Positions 13,388 through 26,392 of a stretch of 64,000 nucleotides of DNA are shown here, one piece after another. The stretch is from Chrysoperla carnea (Eukaryota; Arthropoda; Insecta; Neuroptera; Chrysopidae), in NCBI RefSeq assembly GCF_905475395.1, contig NC_058339.1:45827172-45891171 (forward strand), read 5' to 3'. The translations under genes were made by a program, and so were the position numbers. Position 1 is the first letter of the stretch. Each line of letters begins with the position of its first letter. The notes beneath the pieces were generated by a model. The model did no database searches. It had not been told where the DNA came from and saw only the letters and a program-made list of their open reading frames with translations.

Positions 13388-14110
13388 ACGTACCAATATT
13401 TTTTTGTAATTAAGCAAATTTCATTTATCAATTATCTTAAAATATCGAAAACAAAATTGCAAGACATTTTGGTAAAATGACTTGATAGAAATGGATGTAT
13501 ATATATATAGAAGACGCACTACACTGTTTTAAATTAAATTTACTCGAGTATACTACATTCATATACTATGTAATGTCTATGCATCACATACAAACTAGTG
13601 AGCTAAAAATGTCACAATGAATGTTTTTCCAAGTAATTTATGTATAAACGTACGTGATTGTTGATTTAAGAACAGAAAAAAAATTGTATTAACTAGTTTA
13701 ATGAGATTATTTTATTCAGAAAAAAGAGCAAATATTTAAATTAATTAAAAATTTTAATAATGTAACTCTTTTGTAGAACTATATGATAATACAGAAACTT
13801 TGTAAAAACTTCTATTATTTAAACTTTATTAATTAGTAGAAATTTTCTTAATCTCTTCATTCCCGATTTATTTACAATTTTACAACTCATGATAAACAAT
13901 GTCTTTTACCTTTCTGGTTTCTCGACCAGGATTTCTAGAGTTTCCCGAGTATCTCAAGAAATTTTGAAATTAATCATAAAACATATTATTATATATTATT
14001 TTCTAATTTTTCCTTTATTACAAATTAGACTGATATATGAGCTCAATTAAATCAAACGGGAAATACCCTAAATTGTTCTTATTAATTAACAATAAACAAT
14101 AAATAAAACA
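13388..14110. other. intergenic, no gene seen
   Basis: AT-rich sequence with a short (TA)n near 13498. Nothing supportable. Confidence 0.5.
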
Positions 14111-14262
14111 AACTGTACTCGGCTTGCCTATAAAGAGTAAGGGTAGTACTTAACTTTCTTATTATGTTTGGGTTCCTACTAACCCAAAACTGTACTCGGC
14201 TTGCCTATAAAGAGTAAGGGTAGTACTCAACTTTGTTATTATGTTTGGGTTCCTACTAGTTC
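14111..14262 (+). repeat. two-copy 77-bp tandem duplication
   Basis: The unit starting AACTGTACTCGGCTTGCC and ending near GGGTTCCTACTA occurs at 14111-14187 and again at 14188-14262 with only a few differences (for example TACTTAAC against TACTCAAC). High identity suggests a recent local duplication. Confidence 0.9.
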
Positions 14263-15111
14263 CCAAATTTATAACATCTTTAATTATATAAAAAATAATT
14301 TGTAAAATTAATAGCAAAATTACTTGTACATATTTAGATAGCTATAAAAAATTGAATTTCGAAGTAATTTATAATCTATCTGTTTTTTTTTCTCTTTCTC
14401 GACTAAAAATAAATTTCTCGCCCAGAAACCCTAATTTTCGCCCCCACAATCATTTTTACTAATAAATCGCTAAAATTATATTATATCAATCTACTTTTCG
14501 CACTTCTGGTCCCGGTATGAAACAATACATTTTTGTAATTTTGAAAATAGTTTAAAAAAATACTTGATTAGGAATAAATTTGCGATGATTTTTTTCAGCT
14601 GCGATTGAGCGGGATAAATTGTTTTAAACATCAGAGATGAAGAGGTTTAATTACGTAGCCTCTACAACTGAAGCTAATAATATTGGTTCTCGGAGAGGTT
14701 GAACTGTATTCCCTTACTTACTCGGCGACAATGGTAGAATAAAAAATTAATCTTGAATAAAATTGAAATGTTTTAAAAGTAATTAAAAAAATCCAGACGT
14801 CAAAAACAGTCATGTAAATAAAATATGATAGTAATTGAGTGGAATGCCGACATCGTAAATATTTCATTTATAAATGTGTAGAAAAATTTGTTGGAAAAAT
14901 ATATACAGTCAAAATTAACTATAATGACAGCAATATGTTCATTTTTTAAGTGAAAGTAGACAGCTATTGACAGAAAAAATTAATCAATTTTTTACAGTCT
15001 GTCAATAGAGGACACATGTACAGCCACAAGCAACAGATAAAGGTATAAAATAACATAAATAACGAATTAATGCTCAATTAAAAATTAATATTAGTTTGTA
15101 AAACCAAAAGG

Positions 15112-15348
15112 ACAACTTTTAACAGTCTGCCATTCATTTGAATAAAACGCAAGACTGTTCAATACATTTAAAACTTTTTTGGCAGACTGTTTTTTCGTGT
15201 ACAAACTTTAACACATAACCAATATTAATAACAAAAATATTGTTATTTTAAAGTTTGTACTCGAGAAAACCGTCTGCAAATTAAATTTTATTGGATTGAA
15301 CAACAATCTTGCCTTTTATTCAAATGAATGACAGATTGTAAATGTTAA
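15112..15348. mobile_element. foldback element FB5
   Basis: A 237-bp palindrome-like element. The left arm has ACAGTCTGCCATTCATTTG and the right arm CAAATGAATGACAGATTGT. The inner blocks GTACAAACTTTAA and TTAAAGTTTGTAC flank a 40-bp centre. Arms are about 100 bp. Typical small MITE, no coding sequence. Confidence 0.75.
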
Positions 15349-15999
15349 TTTTTAACTATGAATTAAATCGTTTTGCGAGTTATTTTACACATTTTTCTCT
15401 TACTTGTGACTATATATATATATATATATTTGATTTTTGTTTTGTCACTATAGGTCTAGTAACAAGAGTATGTAAAGATATATTTTCAAATATGTGTTTA
15501 ATGAGATTCGTTCGAGACCTTGTCATTTCGTGTTTATAAACGATTTTAACTGCACATAAAAATAGATAAAATCAAAGCGGAGTTACTAACTTAAAGTGGC
15601 CGTTGCTATTGACATATTTGTTGTAGGTATTTTATTAAATAATTGTATATTATGGCTTTGAAGTTTCCATAGACATGGAATAATCTGTTAAATATGAGTG
15701 AAATGCTTGCATAAGTGATTACTTAACTCGCATTGAATATGTTCAAAAGAATCGATAAAAAATTTTTATCAAAATACCAAAGTCTCGCGATGAAAATTTA
15801 ACTGTTTAATCAGGCGTCCATAAACTTTGAAGCTCAACTCCAGCCTTTTTGAAGCCCTCCATTTAGCCTACCGAAGTCTTAATTATGTCCCCCCTCCCTT
15901 CGGATGAAACTTCATTTTTATATTATCAAGTCATTTTGTATTTTCTGTTCAGTTTTCAATTTTTTAAAGTATAAATAGTCATAATTAATTGAATAAATC

Positions 16000-16280
16000 A
16001 GAAAAGATGGCCATAAATTATTTGACATTTCCTATTAAAAATTTTTACAGAAATCTTTAATTTATGGTTCAAAATGATGATCATAGATGGAGCAATAAAA
16101 TGTCAGAATAAGTTTAATTTATTTAATATAACTTCATAAAATATAACTCTTGTGTTATTCCGATATATGAGCTACATTGTTGTACAGTTTCATTCAAATC
16201 CATTCGCAAATTTTTTCGTGAAAGCGTTACAAACAAAAACAAACAAACATCCTTACTTTCATATTTATAATATATAAGGA
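16000..16280 (+). repeat. dispersed repeat, family C copy 1
   Basis: Shares GATGGCCATAAATT, TTTTTACAGAAATCTTT, a TGTTATTCnGATnTATGAGC core and TTTCATTCAAATCCATTC with copies at 19490-19680, 33160-33415 and 34320-34510. All four are in the same orientation and end in an A/T-rich TTTATAATATATAA tail. Function and class unassigned. Confidence 0.6.
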
Positions 16281-17083
16281 TAGCGATTATGAGATTTGAT
16301 TATCATCTTGAGTCGATGTCTATACCAGTAGAAGAAATCCTCTTTAAAGGATTTGTTTTGTGATACGGTATGTTGAAAAGAACAATTTCCTAGAAATTAT
16401 AGTTATACATTTAATAATTATTGTTAATAAATGTATTTATGTCATTTTTAGAATCATTCCAATTTATTATTGCATGTTTGCCTGTTGGCAAATTTTTTTG
16501 TCGTTACTTATTTTTAACATGTTTCACATTGCAAACACATGCACCTGCTTTATGACCGTATGGAAAAATTCGTAATTTTTGTGTATATTATTTCATTTTT
16601 ATTTACATTAAATCGAAATTTTTTCTAGAGAAGTGCCTACTTCGAATAATTTATACATGACTTTTCAAATAATAATTATGTATAGTGTCAAAAATAAACC
16701 ATTTCTTTTTGCAAACAAAATTCATGGTTGGGTGTGACAGAAAATAATACATACATTAATTTCTACTTCCGTTATTTTAGTTGATGTAAGGTTATTGCAG
16801 TGCTTGACGAAATGTTTCTTCCAGATAAACTCTAAAGAAAATAGCACAATGATCAAATCGCATGATTAATGTTTTAAATCAAAGATTACTGTTGAATGTT
16901 GGACAAAAGGATTTTTGCATTTTTTATTTTACTATAGCCTTGTTTGAATATCGTGTTCAATGAACCATTATCAGAAGCTTAAGCGATTTTTCAAGCCCCG
17001 TGAAAGATTTATCACAGGCTATTTAAATTTTCGTAAAGGTAATTGTAAGATACAACGTCATAGTGACTGGTATAATAAATAAC

Positions 17084-17145
17084 AAGTGAAAACAAACCAT
17101 TGACTGAGTTAATTGTTGAAATACCACGTATAGGCAGTGTTGATG
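17084..17145 (+). repeat. dispersed repeat fragment, family F copy 2
   Basis: Contains ACAAGTGAAAACAAACCATT and GACTGAGTTAATTGTTGAAA, matching the copies at 1577-1640 and 23158-23215. Confidence 0.55.
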
Positions 17146-17239
17146 GCTCAATCGTTTGTTGTTTTACGTCATGTAAGTAAAGAACGATATTCACTCAGCC
17201 ACAAACATGGAACTGATATTCCCATATAATACATACTAA

Positions 17240-17590
17240 AAAATTTGCGCCCTCGTGGGTAAACAGTGATTTTTACATTTAAACTTTTATTCTATCTCTA
17301 ACGGTTTACAAGATGGGTCCTACGTACCCAAGACCAAATTGCCCTTTGTTGCTCTTTTACGAACTGAACCTTACTTTCTACGTCTTAGGCACGATATAAA
17401 TATTTCAACTTGATATCTCTTTTCGTTTTTAAGTTATCGTGTTGACAGATAGACGGACATACAACCGAAAACGGGCTAATTAGGTGATTTTATGAACACC
17501 TGTACCAAAATTTTGTTCGTAGCATCTATATTTTCAAGCGGGCTAAAAACTCTGGACAAATTTCCTCTAGTACTCTAGATACTTAATAGG
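17240..17590 (-). repeat. dispersed repeat, family B copy (minus)
   Basis: Reverse complement of the repeat at 32755-33125. Shared blocks include TTGATATCTCTTTTCGTTTT, ACCGAAAACGGGCTAATTAG, ATGAACACCTGTACCAAAAT and GCGCCCTCGTGGGTAAACAG. Non-coding in the sense that no intact frame exists. Confidence 0.65.
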
Positions 17591-18398
17591 TCTCAAAATA
17601 CCTTAAATAATTTGCTTGTAATTTGAAATTGAATTTAACAATTATATCTTTAATGAAATACATTGCTATTGCCAAATTTAAATTAAAAAATAAAAATCAT
17701 TTACTTGTGTGCCAAACATAAATATTGAATAAATTATTCGAATTCAGGTAATGTTACCATTTATTATATTTAAACAATACAAATTAATAATATCATACGA
17801 ATAGGGGTCATAGTACTAAGTTATATTATGTCTCTTTGTTAAATGTAAAGGTTACAGTCATGAAGTCAGTAAATAGTGAAGTTGGTCGCATGGGTTTTAT
17901 ACACTCATACTTGTAGTTTATACAAATCCAAAGATTTTATTTACAAAAATAAACAATGTGTGGTATCAATCAATAGACAGGGTTATAAAACGTCCTGAAG
18001 GTGACATAACTTGTGATGTTGTTCTAGTTTTTAAACTGATAAATAAATACTAAAGCATTCTATCGAAATTCGATATCTGGCTGTAAGAAGCTACCTTTAG
18101 TTTTTTACAAACGGGATTAAAATGGATAAACATAATTTTGGAAATTTTCCGATTAATATTAGTAAAATTCAATATTAACAATGGTAGTAATTACATTCAA
18201 TGTTATAACGAAATTCGATATTTTTTGATTAAGTTTAATAAAATGCAAAAATTTACCACAAGCACAGTTTTAGAAAATTAAATTTATTACAATTTATGGT
18301 CTTTCAGCATGCCAATTGTTCCTAAAATACTCAGATATGGTCTTCAAAACATTTTATCAATATCTAAAAATCGATTTTTAGGCTTTATATGCTCCACT

Positions 18399-18455
18399 TA
18401 AGGTAGTACGAGCGCCAAGGCAAGTTTAGACTTGTGGTTGAAATTATTTATACCT
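18399..18455 (+). repeat. end of an FB2-family element
   Basis: TAAGGTAGTACGAGCGCCAA and GGCAAGTTTAGACTTGTGG match, in reverse complement, the right end of FB2 (6660-6730). No partner arm is obvious nearby. Confidence 0.5.
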
Positions 18456-19489
18456 TTATTTCAACAAATTCTCAGCTACAGTTGTTTACTGTAGGGCTAA
18501 GAAGAAAATACTCTTAAATTAATAAATAAACTTAAGAAAGAAACAGAAAATATGGACTGAAAAATTATAATCTAGTCTTTTCGAAGTATAGGGATTGTTG
18601 ATACATGTTTTCTCAACTTTTTAAAATTTGTTTCTTTTTTTTTTTATACTTCTCTTTACCTTCAATACTGTACGAACTTCTAGTACATATATGTGAATGT
18701 ATTGTATAATATGGCTACATAATGTAATGTTCTCGTGAGTAAACGTGCTAAATCTTTAGCTTGGTGATGCTTGTTGAAGCCATGAAAAGAGTATAAAATA
18801 TGATATTAACATAAAAGAACGAACAGCAATGATCATTACGTACCTATGTTTGTTGGGTTGTTAAACAACAATTTCTTAGAAATAAGATAATAATTACTGT
18901 TGAACATATTATATTTTGCAACAAGAAAATCTAAAAGAGTAAATTTATTTAATAGCATGGCGAAATAAAACAATAATTGACTTTTAAAATGAGAATAATA
19001 ATTATAAAAGTATTTTTATTTTAATTGTAAAAATTTTTATGTTTTGTATTCTGTATATTTATTTTTTAAGGCAAATTACCTACATGTTTACGTAATCATT
19101 TTAGAAATTATTTCTTAAGTAAAAATTAATGGATCGCGTCGTTATAAAGTAAATAATTTTTGTATTTTAAACTAAAATTACTTAACTAGAAATAGATATT
19201 TTGTTCTATGGACCGTAAAATAATTACAGGTAACGATTAAAATTTTCTCGCTTTTACCTGGAAGATGGTTAATTATGCACTCTGCAAAATAAAAACGGGA
19301 CACTTAAAAGTAATTTAAGATCCAGGGCTCACGTTAAATTCAAAGAAATGAAAAATTTCGCTCCTTCAATATACTCTAAAAATCGAAGTATTGTCATGAC
19401 AATGAACGTACCAAACGTAAAATTCTCTAATAAAAGGATTCTTACAAAATTTGTCATATTTTTGACAGTCGACACAATAGAGTAAAGTC

Positions 19490-19680
19490 CATCACCCTGT
19501 TTTATGAAATGTCAAAACAATAAATATAATTTTTTGAATATATCTTTATAAATTATAGCTCATGTGTAATTCTGATGTATGAGCTATATTATTTCCAAGT
19601 TTCATTGAAATCCATAGGATTGTTTTTAGTTTTTACTTTCACATTTATAACATAGCTTTTGCCTACAGCTTCGCTAGTTA
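19490..19680 (+). repeat. dispersed repeat, family C copy 2
   Basis: Begins CACCCTGTTTTATGAAATGT and AAAACAATAAATATAATTTT, shared with 34327-34370, followed by the ATAGCTCATGTGTAATTCTG to GTATGAGCTATATTAT core. Confidence 0.6.
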
Positions 19681-19683
19681 TAA

Positions 19684-20135
19684 TGATTCATTTCATTGTA
19701 TTTTATTTAGTGAATCAATGATTCATTTAGTGAACCAATTTTGAAGACCCTCATGCTATCACTCAACCCGTTTTTCCAACCTTAGCCGTACCTCTATACA
19801 TCAACTTTACTTACATCCACTTGGAAAATAACGCGGCATTCGGCCATGGAGTTCGCTCTGCTCCTTTAAAGAACGAAATAAAAAGTGATAAAGCATATTT
19901 TTCTCTCATTCACTCGTGATAGTGATTCATTTCAATTGATTCCATACATGATTCATTAAGTGAATCATTGATTCAAGTAGAGAATCAGTCTTTAGCCAAC
20001 TTATCCCCTTTATATGCCACAATATATACAATGTCAACTTTGAAGACCCTTTTGCTTTCCTTCATCCCGCTTGTCCTCGGTTACCGTCTCCCCCCCTTAA
20101 AACCAATATCACTTACATCCCCTTGGAAATAACGC
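19684..20135 (+). repeat. duplicated GATTCA-rich block
   Basis: Two related units of about 200 bp. Each has clustered TGATTCATT/AGTGAATCA half-palindromes, then TTTGAAGACCC, a CTCAACCCG/TTCATCCCG block, ACTTACATCC and TTGGAAA.TAACGCGG. The first lies at about 19684-19840, the second at about 19919-20135. A local duplication of an unclassified repeat, immediately 3' of a family C copy. Confidence 0.55.
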
Positions 20136-20769
20136 GGTTTATAACATGTAGGGATAGGGATTACTTTCAAATTTATAATATATAAGTATTAATTCGTTGG
20201 TAAAAATTAGTGCCCTTTTATACTGCATAATATACAAGGTATAAAAAGTCAATAGGTAGGTAATGAGTTTCTTACAATTTCTAAACAAAATTGGCATAAG
20301 TTTCAAATGATTATTTTAAGACTTTCAAACAATTATTTATTAGATATACATAGGTATACAGTTTTATGTGGATATGTTATTGAGCATTAAAATTAAATAT
20401 TAAACAGACTCAACACGCGCATGTCATGCTAAATATAGTCAGTTAATTGAATGTGTGTGCTTGAATTTTAATTTATTTTATTTTATTTTGAGAAACATAA
20501 AATATAAAACTATAAAACCTTAAAAAAACATCATTCATTATTTTCAATGACAAGAACATAATATTTTCAAATATATATTTCGAAAATATATTTTGCAAAA
20601 TAGATACTTAAAGTTTTTTGTTTAACATAGTGACACAAATTCTTTCAACCACGGCATTCTGTGTTGAATTGAATACATGAACTTTATAAACGTTAATTGT
20701 TTAAATACTCCTGAATGTATGGAGTTGGTGTTAATATTTTAACAACTTTTATAGAATTTATAAACCTTA

Positions 20770-21440
20770 CTTCGTTGCTTATATTATAAATGCGAAAGTA
20801 ACTCTGCTTGTCTGTTACGTAATCACGCTTAAACTACTAAACCGATTTAAATGAAATTTGGTACAGAGATAGCCGAGAGGATGAGAAAGAGCTGTGCTTA
20901 AAAGGGTGTGCTTCAAAAACTTAAAAAATTCTACATCGATTAATCTCAAATTTTGACAGGATATACAACCAGCTTCGAGGATTGTTTTTACCTATTTTTA
21001 AAATGCGGAGGTGGGTTGAAAGGGGGTGCGTGAAAGTGGGGATGAACAATTGAATATTTTCAGATATACCCAAATGGAGTATCAAATTAAAGAGCTTGGC
21101 GTGTATATTACAAAACTATAACCCCGACGCACGAGGATACGGGGAGAGGGACTGAAAGTGAGGATGAAGGATCGAATATTTACAAATAAGTCTGATATCA
21201 AATAAAAGAGCATGAAGTGTACATTAAAAAACTGTAAGTTCCATGAAAGTCAGGAGAGCCGTTTAAAAGTGGGGAACTCTTTTATTGGGAGTTAATCAAA
21301 TTTCATAAAACTAGACGCTTCTCATCTATTTCTATGCAACCATTATGTTCCATAGCGAAGCGTGGCAGAATACAGCTATCCTTACAAGAAGTGAAGGTTA
21401 TAACACAATAATCTTTGTATTTAAAATTGAAGTTGCCCAG
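20770..21440 (+). repeat. long interspersed repeat, 3'-end-like
   Basis: Starts with AATGCGAAAGTAACTCTGCT and CACGCTTAAACTACTAAACC followed by GATTTAAATGAAATTTGG. This is the widespread insect repeat block (known from many insect genomes) that precedes polypurine-rich GAnGG segments. It finishes near CATAGCGAAGCGTGGCAGAA. No intact frame. Its class is uncertain; a Helitron-like or retrotransposon tail are both possible. Confidence 0.5.
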
Positions 21441-22613
21441 AGAAGTGGGTAGTTTACAAATGCATTGAGTTTATGAAAAATGTTTCATATTATGATATTT
21501 TTAACTTTTTTCCAGTTATAATTATCGTAAAACGAACTGGAAGTCAATGTTTCAGATCGATTTCTCTTTTCGATTTAAAGATATTGTGATTGCGATCAAT
21601 ATTTTTATTAAATCGCGGACAAGATTTAAGCACTATATAGGGAACATCCGTGCACGTCAAGTGGAAATTTGAATAGTTTCTCTTCTTGAATAAAGAGATC
21701 AACTAGAAAAGTGAATTTAGACCTATTAAGTGATAAATGATAAAACCTTACAAAATAAACAAAACCAATGTATAATAATAAATTTGCCGAATATCAAAAC
21801 TTTTATAACATCATTATATCACTCCGTCTGAATGTTTCCAACCAAAACAATAAATCATGGCATTAATAACCTTTTTTATTGTTTGTAATATTAAATGGAC
21901 TTAAAATATTATATTTCTCAAATTGTATTTCACACACAGACACAAAAGCTTTAAAAATATATATATATTGTATTTATTTTTCAAAAAAGATTTATTTTCT
22001 TAGAATTAAAGTTAATAAAATTTTCTGACAAACACACACACTAAACGAATAATATTATTTGGTCGTTTTAAAAACAATGTTTTTGTTTTTTCTACATAAA
22101 TATAAATACATATGAATACCGTACGAATAAACATTGTCACGGTCAATAGTAATCAGCGTATAAACTGTTGTTTTTATGACGACGATGAAAATTTAAATAT
22201 GTAAGAAAATATCTGGTAATAATTTTTATAATTTATGTTGTTTTCATCTTTATATTGTTTTATCAAAACTCTAATGTCAACGCCCTACAAACTCTGTACT
22301 CCCAATTCGGAAGAAAAGTTACAAAACAGGGATAAAATTAAGTATAATATCAGAATACTTATTTCTTCTCTTTTAAAGTGCTGTAACCGGATGTCCAATT
22401 ATTTAAATTTCGTTAATATTCCCTATTGAGTCTTATCATCTTGTAAACTTTTAGAAATAGAACAAAATTTAAATATAAAAAATGTTCCTTATAAAAAACT
22501 TCTTTTGTCTGAAACATTTTTTCGTAAACATCAGTGTTTACGCAGAAACATTATATAGTATGTATGTATACAGGTATCTATTGTTTTAATTTTAAATTTA
22601 TACTTTACATATA

Positions 22614-23010
22614 CAGTCAAACCTGAATAAGCGAGAGTTCAAGGAAGCACAATCTCATTCTAGCTTATAGAGGTTTCTCACTAACCCGAGTTTCTCGCTA
22701 ATTCAGATACATGGGTAGCGTTTCTCTCTAATAGAGGTACGCAGCAATAACAAGTCATAGCATGTACGAATGTAGTAAATGTTATTTATTGTAGCTATAG
22801 TTCCTCCTAAATAATATAAATAAATAAAGCTCGACTGTCGCTTATAGAGGTATAGATAAGTGCCAATCTCATTTACGGAGGTCCATGAAAGAAAAACGAC
22901 TCTCACAGAGGTTTCTGTTCCTCGCTAATAGAGGTTTTGGGGGCTTAAAATGACGGGTCCTGGCTATTACTCTCACTTATAGAGTTTTCTCACTTTCCCA
23001 AGTTTGACTG
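22614..23010 (+). mobile_element. pogo/Tigger-like MITE with TA duplication
   Basis: A 397-bp element flanked by TA on both sides. Its ends are CAGTCAAACCTGAATAAG and CTTTCCCAAGTTTGACTG (reverse complement CAGTCAAACTTGGGAAAG). CAGTnnAACCT ends with TA duplication are typical of pogo-type Tc1/mariner elements. The interior holds about seven degenerate repeats of a CTTATAGAGGTTTCTC-like motif, some ending in TCTC or CGC. No transposase. The 67-codon open frame across it on the minus strand is an artefact. Confidence 0.75.
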
Positions 23011-23157
23011 TATTATGTGCGTTTTTGTTTATAGCATATACTATATCCACTGACGAGGTTAGAAGAAAGAAACTCTTATTACTTTGTGTGTAAGATTGGC
23101 TATCTTTCTTTACATACATGTCGTAAATAGATAAACGAATTCGTAATTAACACTGTC

Positions 23158-23215
23158 TATACATGGTATTTCAAAAATTAACTCAGTCAATTGTTTATTT
23201 TCACTTGTTTTATGT
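23158..23215 (-). repeat. dispersed repeat fragment, family F copy 3
   Basis: CATGGTATTTCAAAAATTAA, CTCAGTCAATTGTTTATTTT and CACTTGTTT are the reverse complement of the family F core. Confidence 0.5.
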
Positions 23216-24089
23216 TTCTTTTCATATTCTGCGTAGTCCGGTTTTAGTTTTTAATTTTTTTATACTCCAATTTCAAATTAATTTACAACATGATACCTAC
23301 GTTTCCACGAATCAGTGTTCCATGAATATATGTGACATTTTAAGAATAATTAATACAGGTCATGTCCGCAACTTCGATAGTATGATAATAAAATAAAACT
23401 TTGATTATTCTCATTTGTTTTTGGAAAATTGATAAAGGTTTCATTGGTAACAAAGAAAATTAAAATTTTAAACTTCTAACCTGGTAAACCGTTTTTTTTT
23501 TTAACTATCAATCGAAAGCAGTCTAAATCAGAATCGCTTCGCTACTTTTGGAATTAAATAACGAACTTAAACGTAACTTAAAAATAAATAAAAAATCATT
23601 CAATTAATATTCAAATATTCATTGTTTTCAGTGTTATCTGTATACTTAAACCAATGATAAATAGAGAAATCTATTATTAAAATTTTGATTAAATTTTTTT
23701 ATTGCTACTGCTGATAAAATATGTAACCATTCATTCATAGTACAAATGCCGGGAACCCGCCAGCATTCATTATCATTGATAAATACACCATGTTTGTGGG
23801 ATTTATGCCTATTGATACATTTATTCAATTATCGTTTTTTTTTCAATTATCTTTCTGGTAAAAGTAATGAGCAAATCCGACAAAATGAAGCTTGCGCGCG
23901 CTGTCAAAAACTATCCTAGCCGCGTGAAAGAGAACGATCCACATATCAGAATTTTCATAGATAAAAATAAAAGCATAATTAATCCAAAGCAATTTTTAGA
24001 GGTGTATTTATCAATAACAATATATACTGATGGCTTCTGTACTATCGCTATCTACTGCTAACAACTTCAAAGTAAAAAATAAGGAATAT

Positions 24090-25013
24090 CTAAAATAGTG
24101 CGGGCGCTGGATGGGGTTGAGTGTGCAAAATATGAGTACCGCATTTTGTCAATTGATTCTTGTTTAGAAATGCTTATAGATTAATAATTCTGAATCTTAC
24201 CAGAAATCCTATTAGTCCAATTTTTGCATATACTCTCCTCCCTCCACAAAAACAGTCAAATGAAATTTTTTGAACCAAGTAAAAGTTACTCTAGGTTCTT
24301 TGGGTCATTTAACGTCAAATAGGTTCTTTGTGATTTTTTCGTAAAGTCTTCCGTTTTCGAGATGTCAACAGTTTAATGTTTGGAAAAACTCCAAAAAAAG
24401 CCATTTTAAAAGCTAAAAAACGAAATTTAAAATTTGATTTTTGAGCTTATCAAAAATGAAAATGCTAAAATAATGTTTGAACATCCTTTGTGAAGTTCAG
24501 AAGAGTAATTAATTACAGATTCTTTAATTCCAAAGCCTCAACTTTTAAGATGTTATAATTCTTATTAATAACAGTCTGCAAGACTGAAATATTGAAAATC
24601 TCTATGTTACCCATTGTTAATAAAATGGGAATTAAACATCTTTTTAAGAAATGAAAATTGAGCCTCTTGAATGAAGTAACCTGTATTACTCTTCAGAAAT
24701 TTATTAAAGGATCTTCAAACATTATTTTAATTCCAAACATTAAACTGTTAATATCTCGAAAACGATGAAGAAGTTCACAAAGAGCCTTTTTGTTTTTGAA
24801 TGACCCAAAGAACCTAGAGTAACTTTGACTTGGTTTAAAAAATGTCATTTAACTGTTTCTGTAGAGGGGGAGAGGGTATGCAAAAATTGGACCAATAGGG
24901 TTTCTGGCAAGATCCAGAAAATTAATCTATAATCTTTTCTGAACAAGAATCACTTGACAAAATGCGGTATTCATATTTTACACTCAGTCCCATTCAGCGC
25001 CTGCTCTAAAAGA
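24090..25013. mobile_element. foldback element FB6
   Basis: A 920-bp inverted repeat, the longest here. The left arm runs GGCGCTGGATGGGGTTGAGTG, GAGTACCGCATTTTGTCAA, AGTTACTCTAGGTTCTTTGG, GTTTTCGAGAT, CAGTTTAATGTTTGG. The right arm has the mirror blocks CCAAACATTAAACTG, ATCTCGAAAAC, CCAAAGAACCTAGAGTAACT, TTGACAAAATGCGGTA and CATTCAGCGCC. Left arm about 450 bp with an extra segment of roughly 100 bp absent from the right arm. No transposase. Confidence 0.8.
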
Positions 25014-25544
25014 TATATATATATATGAAATTATCCATTATTTTGATAGGATTCCCCTTTTGATAGATATGTAAATTGACTCTCTTCTTCGTATTATTTA
25101 TATTCTACCTGCAGAATATACACTCTACAAGGTGCGTAAATAAACAACAGATCCATATATGCACATTGCACTTATTTGTTTAATAAGATTACCCTTGTTT
25201 CACGTGAAAATGTTGATATTTTTTTTGTTACTACAGTCATTTGAAACAGATTATTCAACCAACTTCTCACTTATTGTAAACAAGCTAAACTTTTGATGAT
25301 ATGTAGAGTTTGTGTATTAGACTCCAAGAGAAGGAAGTTTTCTTTTTAACGCAAGCCATACATAAATATTTGGGGCCCTTACTGCCTGGTCAAACTTTCA
25401 TTGCCTCCCAATTCTATTTGAAATATAAAAAAAATTTTACTGCCGATTTAAAGACCGGAGTATACTTTTATATAAAACAGTACCCTATAAATTTTCGTTT
25501 TTTCAGATACCGGGAAAACGCAATAAAAGGAATTAATTTTTAAA

Positions 25545-25700
25545 TAGTTTTATAGAAATTTGCAATATATTTTTCTGGGAAGAAAAGGCTCAAAGTTTTT
25601 ATGTTTGTCACATAGTTTTTATTCGATTTTTTTATTGGATTCTACTCATCAAACTCTGTATGTCACCAAAATTTTAGCTTTATTTGCATAAAGTAAGGAA
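25545..25700 (+). repeat. dispersed repeat, family H copy 2
   Basis: Similar to 5640-5795, with GAAAAGGCTCAAAGTTTTTA, ATCAAACTCTGTATGT and CACCAAAATTTTAGCTTT. Confidence 0.5.
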
Positions 25701-26392
25701 TAAAAACCCAAGACGAGTGTACTACTTTGTGTCGTGTTTCTTTTATTAAATTAACATTTCAACAACATACACATAAAACACTTCCTTCCTATTCACGTGT
25801 ATAGAATGCTTTACTAAGCTACTTATTCAATTGTTTAATAAATGCATTTATAGTAATAAACCTTTGTAAAAACGTAGTTCCAGAGATTGAAATATTCTGT
25901 CTGTGAGTTCAATCCAATCTTCAACTTCAAACGACAAGCTATTTTATCGATGTGAAAAATCTGCTTCTCATATGAAATGAAATTTGATTACTTAGCTTAT
26001 AGGTATTACATTTTTCGTCCTTTCATTTTGCTCTGGATTAGACCACAAATCGGGATAATTGAAAATTGTCAGACACTATTTTGAAAATGATGAATATTGC
26101 GTTAAAAGAATCGTCAACATGATCTAACTAATGATTTTAAAATTAAATCAATGGTTCATCAGAGAAGATGATTGATCGGGAATTTTTATGGAAAACTAAG
26201 ATAAGAAACCCAAGTTTAATTTTTACAAAAATGGTTGTATTTAAAGTTCTAAAATACATTTTGTTTTAAGAGCATGGATCAACTTCAACTTTGCTTGTTA
26301 TGACAATTTCAATTTGACTAATATTAAGTGAGAAATTCTTAAAAAAAGAATCTCTGTCTCGGTAATGGTATAACTATTTTTATGCTCTAGTC

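Noticed and set aside
14111-14262. CRISPR-like or larger satellite array
   Set aside because: Only two adjacent copies exist with no spacers.
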